Shown: one piece after another, positions 26,045 to 34,749 of the stretch
Position numbering within the stretch: position 1 is the first letter of the stretch
Layout: each line of letters begins with the position of its first letter
Assembly: GCF_013181195.1 (NCBI RefSeq)
Contig: NZ_SMZP01000005.1
Location: forward strand, 124,001-188,000
DNA: 64,000 nt
Direction of reading: 5' to 3'
Source: Caulobacter sp. RHG1
GTDB lineage: Bacteria > Pseudomonadota > Alphaproteobacteria > Caulobacterales > Caulobacteraceae
Notes under the pieces: model-generated
What the model was told of the DNA's origin: nothing
Databases searched by the model: none
Seen by the model: only the letters and a program-made list of their open reading frames with translations
Position numbers and translations under genes: made by a program

Positions 26045-26878
26045 ATGACCAAGCTTTCAGCCCTGATCTGCGTGCACAACGAGGAACAGCGCCTGCACGG
26101 CTGCCTGTCGGCGCTGTCGTTCTGCGACGAGATCGTGGTGGTGGCCGATCGCTGCAGCGACGGAACCGAGGCCATCGCCCGCCAGTACGGCGCCGTGGTC
26201 GTGTCCGGCATCTTCCCGGTCGAAGGCCCGCGCAAGCATGCCGGCATCGCTCGCTGCACCGGCGACTGGATTCTGGAGCTGGACGCCGACGAAGGCGTCA
26301 CGCCCGCGTTCGGCGAGGAGATCCGCGCGACCATCGAGGGCGCGAACCCCGCCGACTGGTACCAGATCCCGGTCGACAACTACGTGGGCGACCAGCTGGT
26401 GCGTCACGGCTGGGGCGGCTCGTTCGGCACCTCGTCGGCCGCCCGCCTGTTCCGCCGCGGTCACAAGTCGTGGAAGAACGAGCGCGTCCACCCCGGCGCA
26501 AAGCTGCAAGGGACCTTTGGCGGCCGTCTCACCCAGCCGCTGAACCACATGGTCGACGAGGACATCGCCGACATGTTCGCGCGCCTTGGCCGCTACACCG
26601 CCCTGAAGGGCCAGGATCTGGCCGATAACGGCAAGATCAAGAGCCTGGCCGACGACGCTTTCCGCGGCGTGCGGCGGTTCTTCAAGTGCTACGTCTCGCG
26701 CAAGGGCTACAAGGAAGGCGATCTCGGCTTCCTGATCTCGCTGATGGCGGCCCTGTATCCGATCCTGTCGAACCTGCGGGCTCGCGAGATCATCCGCAAC
26801 CGTGCCTGCGAAGCCAAGCCCGCCTACGCCGCGCCAGCCGCCGTGCCGCTGCGCCTGGCCGAGGCCGCCGGCCAGTAA
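26045..26878 (+). CDS. Family 2 glycosyltransferase (WaaE/KdtX-like)
   Basis: A 277-residue GT-A fold enzyme. LSALICVHNEEQRLHGCLSAL is the donor-binding start, CDEIVVVADRCSDGTEAIAR the second strand, and ILELDADEGVT the DxD metal motif. The region after it (NERVHPGAKLQGTFGGRLTQPL, RRFFKCYVSRKGYKEGDLG) matches lipopolysaccharide-core glucosyltransferases of the WaaE type. It probably adds a sugar to an LPS or capsule intermediate at the inner membrane. A polysaccharide deacetylase starts 5 bases after its stop, so they likely form an operon for surface glycan modification. Confidence 0.88.
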   Translation: MTKLSALICVHNEEQRLHGCLSALSFCDEIVVVADRCSDGTEAIARQYGAVVVSGIFPVEGPRKHAGIARCTGDWILELDADEGVTPAFGEEIRATIEGANPADWYQIPVDNYVGDQLVRHGWGGSFGTSSAARLFRRGHKSWKNERVHPGAKLQGTFGGRLTQPLNHMVDEDIADMFARLGRYTALKGQDLADNGKIKSLADDAFRGVRRFFKCYVSRKGYKEGDLGFLISLMAALYPILSNLRAREIIRNRACEAKPAYAAPAAVPLRLAEAAGQ

Positions 26879-26883
26879 GCCGG

Positions 26884-27651
26884 ATGGCGCGTCTGTCCCT
26901 CGTCTTCCGGCTGGCGCTGGGCTCGGAGCTGAAACTCTGGGCCAAGGCCGGCCGTACGCCCGTACTGTGGTGGCGAGACGACGACGCGCGCTCGCCGACC
27001 GGAGCGCTGGAGCAGCTCCTGGCGCTGTCCCATCGCCATGACGCCCCCCTGACCCTCGCCTCGATCGCCGGTCCCAGCTTGCCGGCTCTGGTTCGCCGCC
27101 TGGAGGCCGAGCCGGGCATCGAGATCGCCGTTCATGGCTTCCGCCACATCAACCGCCAGCCCGACGGCCGCGGCTTTGGCGAGATCGTGGCGGAGGACGA
27201 TGTCGACTGGGTTCGCGGCCAGCTGCTCACGGCGGTGACGACCTTTCACCGCGCCGGCGCCGCGCCGACCCTGTTCGTGCCGCCGTGGAACAACCTGGCG
27301 CCGCAGCTGCTGGCGGCCCTGCCCGACTCGTCGATCCTGGCGGTGTCGGGCTTCGACCAGCCCAATGCGGCAGGCCGCCTGGATACGCACCTGGACGTGC
27401 TGCGCTGGAAAGATGGCGCACGCTTCCGCGGCGCCTGGAAGTTCCTGTCGCGGATGCGGCGGCTACTGGCTCAGCGTCGCAGGGCCGCCCAGTGGGACGA
27501 GCCGATCGGCCTCCTGACCCATCACCTGGATCACGACCGCGACACTTGGCTGTTCCTGGAGCGGTTCCTGGCCGTCTTCCCGATCCGCGCGCGGCGGGAA
27601 ATCATGGCTGAAACGGCGGGCGCGCCCCTGACCGAGGCGCTGTCCGCCTAG
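26884..27651 (+). CDS. Polysaccharide deacetylase family protein
   Basis: A 255-residue cytosolic-looking NodB-fold protein. WWRDDDARSPTGALEQLLALSHRH carries the DD metal motif, IEIAVHGFRHINRQPDG the HxxxH-like metal site, and TLFVPPWNNLAPQLLAAL the catalytic Pro-Pro-Trp-Asn segment, all as in the DUF2334-like branch. LLTHHLDHDRDTWLFLERF near the end supplies a late His motif. It probably removes an acetyl group from a sugar precursor acted on by the adjacent glycosyltransferase. It lacks a signal peptide, so it works before export. Confidence 0.8.
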   Translation: MARLSLVFRLALGSELKLWAKAGRTPVLWWRDDDARSPTGALEQLLALSHRHDAPLTLASIAGPSLPALVRRLEAEPGIEIAVHGFRHINRQPDGRGFGEIVAEDDVDWVRGQLLTAVTTFHRAGAAPTLFVPPWNNLAPQLLAALPDSSILAVSGFDQPNAAGRLDTHLDVLRWKDGARFRGAWKFLSRMRRLLAQRRRAAQWDEPIGLLTHHLDHDRDTWLFLERFLAVFPIRARREIMAETAGAPLTEALSA

Positions 27652-27658
27652 ATCCGCT

Positions 27659-27784
27659 CTAGGCGGGTTCGCGGTTGTCGCGCAGGCACTCGCCGATGGC
27701 GCGAGCGCAGCCCGGCAGGCCCAGAGCGCCGACGAACGACATCGCCACGGCGCAAACCAGCATGATCGGTTGGAAGATACGCAT
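27659..27784 (-). CDS. Small hydrophobic protein, 41 aa
   Basis: MRIFQPIMLVCAVAMSFVGA is a hydrophobic helix or signal peptide, followed by LGLPGCARAIGECLRDN, whose LPGC could be a lipobox. The ATG at 27784 has CGGAG upstream. No family recognised. It lies between the deacetylase and SelO genes; the reading frame and ribosome site are reasonable, but the length leaves some doubt. Confidence 0.5.
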   Translation of the reverse strand: MRIFQPIMLVCAVAMSFVGALGLPGCARAIGECLRDNREPA

Positions 27785-27874
27785 GGGTCGGCTCCGCGCG
27801 GTTCTGTTCGCTGGCACTGTGCCGCAACTGTAAGACGGAACCTTGACGGTTGTTCCGGGCGCGAACAAAAAAAT

Positions 27875-29338
27875 TCAGAACGCGGCTTTTTTGTTGTCCA
27901 GCTGGCCCAGCCCATAGGCTCGGCGCGCCTCCTCGATCCGGCCCAGCTTGGCATGCAGCGCCGCCCAGTCATCCTCGACGGCGATCGGCGCCCACAGCGA
28001 TTCGACCTCCTCGATCAGCAGCTCTTCCGGCTCCGGACGCTGGAACACCGCTTCGTCCAGGCGCTCGGGCCGCTCCGGCGCATAGTCGCCCAGCAGACTG
28101 CGGAAAGCCCGGAACGTCTCGGCGCCGTAGAGCCCCGCACGCGGACCGGCCAGCGCCCGAGCCTCGGACGCCTCGCCACCGAACCAGTCGAAGAAGAACG
28201 GCTCCCAGCGCAGGGCGTCGCCGCCCTCGGCCAGGGCCCGGAAGGCGGCATTGACCAGCTCGACATCGTGGTCGGCATCACGCGCCTGCACGCCCAGCCG
28301 ATCCAGCATCGCTGCGCGAAGGGCCAGGCGATAGGCGTCGGAAAAGCCATTCAGCGCCGCCAGCAACCCGGCCTGGTCGCCGACCAGGGTCAGGCACGCA
28401 GCCAGCTGCTGCAGGTTCCAGAACACCGCCTCGGGCTGACGTCCGAAGCTGTAGAGCCCCTGATGGTCGAAATAGGCGGCCACGAAGTTGGGATCGTTGC
28501 GGGGCAGGAACCGCCAGGGGCCATAATCGAAGCTCTCGCCCGTCACGACCATGTTGTCGGTGTTGAGCACGCCATGCACGAAGCCCGCCGCCATCCAGCG
28601 CGCCAGGAGACGAGCCGTGGCGGCGATCACCGCCTCCAGCAGCGCCGCCGGCCGGTCGGCCGCATCGGCCAGATGCGGATAGTAGGTCTCGACCACGTGG
28701 TCGACCAGGACGCCGATCTGGGCGCGCTGGTCGAAATAGGCCAGGCGCTGGAAGGTGCCGAAACGGATGTGGCTGTGCGACAGACGGGTCAGCACCGCCG
28801 AGCGCGTCGGGCTGGGCTCGTCGCCGCGGGTCAGGGCCTCGCCCGTCTCGACCAGCGAAAAGGCTCGCGAGGTCGGCACGCCCAGGGCTTCCAGCTGGCT
28901 GGCGGCCAGGATCTCGCGCACGCCGCCCTTCAGGGTCAGGCGACCGTCGCCCGACCGCGACCACGGCGTCTGGCCCGAGCCCTTGGTGGCCAGGTCCAGC
29001 AGGCGCCCCTTCTTATTGAGGGCCGTCCCCGTCTCGCGCAACTGGGCGAACAGGAAGCCGCGTCCATCGCCGAGGTCGGGATTGTAGCTGCGGAACTGAT
29101 GGCCGTGATAGCGCATGGCCAGCGGCTGGACCTGATTGTCCGGCAGCGGATCAAAGCGCCCAAAGCGCCGAACCCACTCGGCGTCGTCCAAAGTCTCCAG
29201 CCCGACCGTCGCAGCGGCGCGGTCATTGCGGAACCGCAGGATCGTCTCGGGAAAGTCGGCCGGCGCCACCGGATCGGAAAACTCGCCCCCCAGGGCCTGG
29301 AAGCGCGGATCGGGACGGTAGGCGGGCGAGTACGGCAT
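27875..29338 (-). CDS. selO: Protein adenylyltransferase SelO (YdiU family)
   Basis: A 487-residue pseudokinase-fold AMPylator. Key stretches are LATKGSGQTPWSRSGDGRLTLKGG (nucleotide-binding loop and Lys), VPTSRAFSLVETGEAL, HIRFGTFQRLAYFDQRA, GFVHGVLNTDNMVVTGESFDYGPW (catalytic Asn and metal Asp) and NLQQLAACLTLVGDQ. SelO transfers AMP from ATP to Ser/Thr/Tyr of target proteins involved in redox homeostasis. The usual C-terminal redox Cys (selenocysteine in eukaryotes) is not present here: the protein ends LGQLDNKKAAF. Gene stands alone, divergent from a TonB receptor. Confidence 0.92.
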   Translation of the reverse strand: MPYSPAYRPDPRFQALGGEFSDPVAPADFPETILRFRNDRAAATVGLETLDDAEWVRRFGRFDPLPDNQVQPLAMRYHGHQFRSYNPDLGDGRGFLFAQLRETGTALNKKGRLLDLATKGSGQTPWSRSGDGRLTLKGGVREILAASQLEALGVPTSRAFSLVETGEALTRGDEPSPTRSAVLTRLSHSHIRFGTFQRLAYFDQRAQIGVLVDHVVETYYPHLADAADRPAALLEAVIAATARLLARWMAAGFVHGVLNTDNMVVTGESFDYGPWRFLPRNDPNFVAAYFDHQGLYSFGRQPEAVFWNLQQLAACLTLVGDQAGLLAALNGFSDAYRLALRAAMLDRLGVQARDADHDVELVNAAFRALAEGGDALRWEPFFFDWFGGEASEARALAGPRAGLYGAETFRAFRSLLGDYAPERPERLDEAVFQRPEPEELLIEEVESLWAPIAVEDDWAALHAKLGRIEEARRAYGLGQLDNKKAAF

Positions 29339-29518
29339 CGTCGCCAGATGAGGTCCGCGCGCGACGGCCGCAAGCCCTCATCGAATTTCCGTATTCGAAT
29401 GTCGATGACGCTCGCCGAACGCTGTCGCTTCCGAGCAACAGCCGACGCAATCACCTTTAGATCACAGGGATTTTAGCTTGCCGAGACGGTAGGCGGCGCC
29501 TAACCCTTGGCTATTCAT

Positions 29519-29534
29519 TCGAACAGTCGTTCGA
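29519..29534. promoter_or_regulatory. Inverted repeat upstream of TonB receptor
   Basis: TCGAAC and GTTCGA flank AGTC, a perfect 6-bp dyad with a four-base centre, 67 bases before the TonB receptor ATG. Such a dyad could be a repressor operator (TetR-like length); the binding protein is unknown. Confidence 0.35.
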
Positions 29535-29600
29535 GCGAACCAACGAAAAACAGGCTGGGGGCGGGCAAGCGCGCTTGGCTACAACAAACCGAGGTAGGAA

Positions 29601-32108
29601 ATGCGCTTCAACCAGGTGCTTTGCGGCACTGCGTCCGCTGTTGTCCTGGCCGGCCTTGGCGCTACGAGCGCCGTCCAGGCTCAGGAAATCCAAACCGTCG
29701 ACAGCATCGTCGTCACCGCTCAGAAGCGGGAACAGAACCTTCAGGACGTGCCGGTCGTGGTGACCGCCGTCGGCGCCAAGCTGCTGCAGGACACCGGCGT
29801 CCGCGACATCAAGGACCTGACGATCCTGACTCCCGGTCTGACCGTGACCTCGACCACGTCGGAAGCCTCGACCACCGCCCGCGTCCGCGGCATCGGCACC
29901 GTCGGCGACAATCCCGGCCTGGAAAGCTCGGTCGGCATCGTGATCGACGGCGTCTATCGCCCCCGCAACGGCGTCTCGTTCGGCGACCTGGGCGAGATGG
30001 ACCGCATCGAAGTGCTGAAGGGCCCGCAAGGCACCCTGTTCGGCAAGAACACCTCGGCCGGCGTCATCAACATCGTGACCAAGGAGCCGTCCTTCGAGTT
30101 CGGCGGCGAGGCCGAGCTGGTCTATGGCAACTATGACGCCAAGGGCGCATCGCTGTCGGTGACCGGCCCGATCGCCGGCGACAAGATGGCTGGTCGTATC
30201 TATTTCGCCGCCCGCGAGCGCGACGGCTTCAACAAGGTCATCACGGGCAAGGGTCCCAGCGATCGCGACCAAGACGGCGATCAGGGCTTCTACACCGTGC
30301 GCGGCCAGCTGCTGTTCATTCCGGACGACCGCGCCACCTTCAAGATCATCGCCGACTACACCAAGCGCGACGAGAACTGCTGCGGCGCCGTGCAGATCCG
30401 CACCGGTCCGACCGCGGCCATCCTGAACCTGCTCAACGGCGGCCCGGCCCTGGCGACCACCGCCGATCCCTATGCCCGCGTGGCCTATTCGAACCGCGGC
30501 GCGCCGTCGTCGGTCGAGGACAAGGGTGTCTCGCTGGAAGGCAATATCGACTTCGACTGGGGCACCCTGACCTCGATCTCGGCCATTCGCGACTGGCGCA
30601 CCGACAACGGCCAGGACGCCGACTTCTCGACCGCCGACATCACCTATCGCAACAAGGACGGCACGAACTATTCGAAGTTCCGGACCTACACCCAGGAGCT
30701 GCGCCTAGCGGGCAAGGCCGGCAAGCTGGATTGGCTGGTCGGCACCTTCCTGGCCGACGAACGCCTGGAGACCCGCGCCAACTTCCTGTTCGGCCGCGAC
30801 TACGAACAGTATCTGGGCCGCCTGCTGTCGCGCTCGGCGACCAACCCGGCCGGCATCGCCAACTTCGTGTCGCTGCTGACCGGCCGCGCCCCGAACACGA
30901 CCTTCACCCCGGGCCAGGGCCTGTACGACCGTTACAGCCAGCGTTCGACCACGATCTCGTTCTTCACCAACAACACCTACCAGTTCACCGAAGCCTTCGG
31001 CATCACGGCGGGCCTGCGCTACGGCGAAGAGAAGAAGGACCTCTTCACCTACCAGACCAACTCGGACGGCGGCATCGGCTGCGGCACGGCCCTGTCGCCG
31101 GCCGGCCAGGCCCGCATCGCCGGCATCGTCGGCGCGGCGGCCACCCCGACCGTCATCGGCAATCTGTGCCTGCCCTGGGCCAACCCGCTGTTCAACGGCC
31201 GCGGCACCGAGCAGACGCGCACGGACAAGGAATGGTCGGGCACGATCAAGGCCGCCTACCGCTTCTCGCCGGAAGTGATGACCTACGCCTCGTTCGCCCG
31301 CGGCTACAAGGGCGGCGGCTTCAACCTGGACCGCACCCAGTCGTCGAACGGCCTGCCCTCGGGCGGCAACGGCGTGACGCCGATCTACGACACCTCGTTC
31401 CCGGCCGAGTTCGTCGACAGCTATGAAATCGGCCTGAAGAACACCCTGTTCAATCGCACGGTGCTCTTCAACGTCACCGGCTTCTATCAGAAGTTCACCG
31501 ACTTCCAGCTGAACACCTTCCTGGGCACCTCGTTCGCGGTCCGCTCGATCCCGGAAGTGACCTCGAAGGGTATCGACGCCGACTTCCTGTGGTTCACCCC
31601 GGTGCGTGGCCTGACCGTCCAGAGCGGCTTCACCTACGCCAAGACCGAGTATGGCAGCGACAAGGTGCCCAACGACCCGACCAACGCCCTGGCCCTGCTG
31701 CCCGGCAGCCGGATGTCGCTGGCCCCGCTGTATTCGGCCTCGGGTTCGGTGACCTACGAAACGCAGGTCGGCACGGGCATGAAGGCCCGCTTCAACCTGG
31801 GCGCCAAGTACTCGTCCAGCTACAACACCGGCTCGGACCTGTTCCCGCCCAAGATCCAGAAGGGCTTCACGGTCGTGAACGGCCGCGTGGGCCTGGGCGC
31901 CGACGACGACAAGTGGATGCTGGAGCTGTGGGCCCAGAACCTGCTCAACGAGAAGTACATGCAGGTGGGCTTCAACGGCCCGCTGCAAGGCTCCTCGGGC
32001 CTCAGCGCCACGCAGACGACCTACGTTCCCGCCAACGACACCAACACCTACGACGCGTTCCTGGGCGCGCCGCGGACCTACGGCGTCACCCTGCGCTCGA
32101 AGTTCTAG
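29601..32108 (+). CDS. TonB-dependent receptor
   Basis: An 835-residue outer-membrane transporter. Signal peptide MRFNQVLCGTASAVVLAGLG to VQA; TonB-box-like segment VDSIVVTAQKREQNLQDVPV; plug domain with ARVRGIGTVGDN, VGIVIDGVYRPRNG, DRIEVLKGPQGTLFGKNTSAG and the 22-stranded barrel ending YGVTLRSKF with terminal Phe. This long NTSAG-type plug resembles Caulobacter receptors for plant-derived or aromatic compounds rather than siderophores, but substrate is unknown. A strong ribosome site AGGTAGGAA precedes ATG. A rho-independent terminator follows at 32166-32205. Confidence 0.93.
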   Translation: MRFNQVLCGTASAVVLAGLGATSAVQAQEIQTVDSIVVTAQKREQNLQDVPVVVTAVGAKLLQDTGVRDIKDLTILTPGLTVTSTTSEASTTARVRGIGTVGDNPGLESSVGIVIDGVYRPRNGVSFGDLGEMDRIEVLKGPQGTLFGKNTSAGVINIVTKEPSFEFGGEAELVYGNYDAKGASLSVTGPIAGDKMAGRIYFAARERDGFNKVITGKGPSDRDQDGDQGFYTVRGQLLFIPDDRATFKIIADYTKRDENCCGAVQIRTGPTAAILNLLNGGPALATTADPYARVAYSNRGAPSSVEDKGVSLEGNIDFDWGTLTSISAIRDWRTDNGQDADFSTADITYRNKDGTNYSKFRTYTQELRLAGKAGKLDWLVGTFLADERLETRANFLFGRDYEQYLGRLLSRSATNPAGIANFVSLLTGRAPNTTFTPGQGLYDRYSQRSTTISFFTNNTYQFTEAFGITAGLRYGEEKKDLFTYQTNSDGGIGCGTALSPAGQARIAGIVGAAATPTVIGNLCLPWANPLFNGRGTEQTRTDKEWSGTIKAAYRFSPEVMTYASFARGYKGGGFNLDRTQSSNGLPSGGNGVTPIYDTSFPAEFVDSYEIGLKNTLFNRTVLFNVTGFYQKFTDFQLNTFLGTSFAVRSIPEVTSKGIDADFLWFTPVRGLTVQSGFTYAKTEYGSDKVPNDPTNALALLPGSRMSLAPLYSASGSVTYETQVGTGMKARFNLGAKYSSSYNTGSDLFPPKIQKGFTVVNGRVGLGADDDKWMLELWAQNLLNEKYMQVGFNGPLQGSSGLSATQTTYVPANDTNTYDAFLGAPRTYGVTLRSKF

Positions 32109-32165
32109 TCAAACCGGGAGGGGGAACCGGAGGCCCTTCGAGGTCCGCCGGCTTTCGGAAGAGGG

Positions 32166-32205
32166 AAAGGGGCGATCCGGGCGACCGGGTCGCCCCTTTT
32201 CTTTT
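32166..32205 (+). terminator. Rho-independent terminator after TonB receptor
   Basis: AAAGGGGCGA pairs with TCGCCCCTTTT around a 14-base loop that itself contains CCGG repeats; the stem runs into CTTTT. It lies about 60 bases after the receptor stop and 105 bases before the peptidase gene, so it separates their transcription. Confidence 0.85.
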
Positions 32206-32310
32206 GTCCCGCTTCATCCCCGCTTTTCTCCGGGTTCGGGGCTTTCGGATCGGGCCGCATCACCTCAGCATGGGCGTGGGGGACTTTCTCGACGTCGGAG
32301 ACCGCGGCCC

Positions 32311-34734
32311 ATGAAGACGATCCGCTTCCTCGGATTCTGGATCTGCCTCGTGATCGGCCTGGCGCTGGGCGCCTGGAGCCAGAGGCCGCCCGCCCCCGTC
32401 GCCGCCAATGCGCCGCCCACGGACTTCTCGGCGATGCGCGCCATGGCCGACGTCACCGCCATCGCCAGCGCCCCGCACCCCACTGGCTCGGCGCAGATCG
32501 CCAAGGTCCGCGACCATCTCCTGAGCCGCATGACCGAGCTGGGGCTGGAGGTTTCCGTCCGGGTCGGCGAAGGCTTCCTGCCCAATCCCAGCAACGACCG
32601 CGTCCTGAACGTGGCGGCGGTGCAGAACCTGATCGGCGTGCTGCCGGGCCAGGACCGCGCCCTGCCGGCCATCCTGGTGATGAGCCACTATGACTCGGTC
32701 CACAATTCGCCCGGGGCCGCCGACGATGCGGCCGGCGCGGCTGCAGCCCTGGAAATCGCCCGGGCGCTGAAGGCCGGCGCCCCGCCGGTGCGCGATGTCA
32801 TCTTCCTGTTCACCGACGCCGAGGAAGCCGGCCTGCTGGGCGCCGACGCCTTCTTCAACCGTGACCCGACGCTGGAGCGGGTGGGGCTGGTCGTGAACAT
32901 GGAGGCCCGCGGCGACGCCGGCCGCGCGGCCATGTTCCAGACCGGCCCGCAGAACGGCGGCCTGATACGCGTCTTCGCCCGGACGGCCAAGGGTCCGTCG
33001 GCCAACTCCATGGCCTCGACCGTCTACGAGAAGATGCCCAACGACACCGACTTCACCCACGCGGTGAAGCGTGGGCTGCCAGGGCTGAACCTGGCCTTCA
33101 TCGACAATCAGCTGGCCTATCACACGCCGCTGGCCCGTCCCGACCACCTGGACAAGGGCAGCCTGCAGCACATGGGCGACCAGACCCTGCCGACCGTGCG
33201 CGCCCTGGCCGACGCCCGCGAGCTGCCGGCCAAGGCGCCGAACGCCATCTATTCCGACGTGCTGGGCCTGTTCCTGGTCAGCTATCCGCCGGTCGTCGGC
33301 TGGGGGCTGCTGATCCTCGCCGCCGGCCTGATCGGCTTCACCGCCTGGCGGGCGCTGGCCGGACGCGGCGCCAGCGGCTGGGAGATCGCTCGCGGCATGG
33401 CCGGCCTGCTGCTGATCGCGACCAGCGCGGCCCTGGTCCTGCACCTGGCGGGGCGGATGCTGATGGTCACCGACGTCCAGCGCTATTACGGCCTGCTGAC
33501 CCGCTTCGATCAGTTGCTATGGGGCGCAGCGCTCACCGCGGTCGCCGCCGGCCTGGCCGTCGCCACCGCCCAGGCGCGAGGCGCGGCCCGGATGATCCCG
33601 ACGATCATCGCCCTGGCCCTGGGCGGCGCGTGCAGCCTGGCTGGCGGCTTCGACCCGATCGGCCTCGGCCTTGGCGTCGCCACCGCCGTGCTGGTGGTCG
33701 CCGCCCTGGGCTTCCGGACCTATGTGCTGGGCGCCTGGATCGGCGGGATGATAACGCTGCTGATCCTCAGCGTCGTCGCCCAGGCCCTCGCCCCCGGTGC
33801 GACCGTGATGCTGACCTGGCCGCTGCTGATCGCCGCCCTGGGCGCGGCCCTGGTCATCGGCGTGGGCGGCACGCGCGACAAGCGGGTCGCCCTGGCCCTG
33901 ACCTTCGCCGTTGGAGCGTTGGCAGTCCTCTCGACCGCCCAGCTCAGCGCCTGGGGCGCGTGGACCTTCGCCGGCCTCGGGCTGACCATGCCAGCGATCA
34001 TGGCCGCCTTCGCCATGCTGGCCGCCCCGGCCCTGTCGCCCCTGGCTCACGACTTCGCCGCCACCCGCTGGGCCTGGCGCGCCGCCGGCGTCCTGGCCGT
34101 CGCCGGCCTGGCCCTGATCGCCAACGCCGCCCGCCTGGGCGGCGACGCCGAGCGGCCGGGCATCACCCAGGCCCTGCACCTGGCCGACCTGTCGACCGGC
34201 AAGGCCTGGCGTATCGCCGGCCAGCCGCGCCTGGACGCCTGGACCAAGGCGACCCTGCCCGACGACGGCGGCTCCAAGCCCGCCCAGCAGACCCTGGCCC
34301 CGTTCTGGAACAAGCCGGTCTGGATGTCCGAGACCCGCCCGGCCCCGGTCGAGGCGCCGCATCTGACCGTCGACCGCCTTGAAAACCGCCTGCTGGTCCG
34401 CCTGATCCCAACTGCCGGCGCCGAGCTGGTCAGCATCCGCCTGCGCCCCAGCAGCGCGCTGACCTCGCCGCGCCTGAACGGCCGCCCGATCACGCTGAAG
34501 ACGGAAGGCGGTCAATGGTCGAGCCTGACCTACCACGCGCCTGATCCGAACGGCGTGACCCTCAGCTTCACCATCGAAGGCGAAGGCTCGGGGAAGGTCG
34601 AGATCGCCGCCCTCGAATATCACGAGGGCTGGCCCGACGAGGCCAAGGCCCCGCCTGCCAAGCCGCCCGAGCTGATGGCCTTCGACATGTCCGACAAGAC
34701 CGCAGTGCTCGTGCGGAGCGGGATGAAGTGGTGA
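32311..34734 (+). CDS. M28 family zinc metallopeptidase with membrane C-terminus
   Basis: An 807-residue protein. An N-terminal membrane anchor (FLGFWICLVIGLALGAWSQ) leads to a periplasmic M28 domain: MSHYDSVHNSPGAADDAAG provides the first His and bridging Asp, FLFTDAEEAGLLGADAF the catalytic and metal Glu, NMEARGDAGRA another ligand region, and LAYHTPLARPDHLDKGSLQH a late His. Residues about 330-620 contain some eight hydrophobic helices, then a soluble tail rich in beta strands. It resembles Fxna/ER-type or bacterial transmembrane aminopeptidases. It may trim peptides from material imported through neighbouring TonB receptors; that link is inference. Confidence 0.88.
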   Translation: MKTIRFLGFWICLVIGLALGAWSQRPPAPVAANAPPTDFSAMRAMADVTAIASAPHPTGSAQIAKVRDHLLSRMTELGLEVSVRVGEGFLPNPSNDRVLNVAAVQNLIGVLPGQDRALPAILVMSHYDSVHNSPGAADDAAGAAAALEIARALKAGAPPVRDVIFLFTDAEEAGLLGADAFFNRDPTLERVGLVVNMEARGDAGRAAMFQTGPQNGGLIRVFARTAKGPSANSMASTVYEKMPNDTDFTHAVKRGLPGLNLAFIDNQLAYHTPLARPDHLDKGSLQHMGDQTLPTVRALADARELPAKAPNAIYSDVLGLFLVSYPPVVGWGLLILAAGLIGFTAWRALAGRGASGWEIARGMAGLLLIATSAALVLHLAGRMLMVTDVQRYYGLLTRFDQLLWGAALTAVAAGLAVATAQARGAARMIPTIIALALGGACSLAGGFDPIGLGLGVATAVLVVAALGFRTYVLGAWIGGMITLLILSVVAQALAPGATVMLTWPLLIAALGAALVIGVGGTRDKRVALALTFAVGALAVLSTAQLSAWGAWTFAGLGLTMPAIMAAFAMLAAPALSPLAHDFAATRWAWRAAGVLAVAGLALIANAARLGGDAERPGITQALHLADLSTGKAWRIAGQPRLDAWTKATLPDDGGSKPAQQTLAPFWNKPVWMSETRPAPVEAPHLTVDRLENRLLVRLIPTAGAELVSIRLRPSSALTSPRLNGRPITLKTEGGQWSSLTYHAPDPNGVTLSFTIEGEGSGKVEIAALEYHEGWPDEAKAPPAKPPELMAFDMSDKTAVLVRSGMKW

Positions 34735-34749
34735 CCCTCAGAGCCCGGG

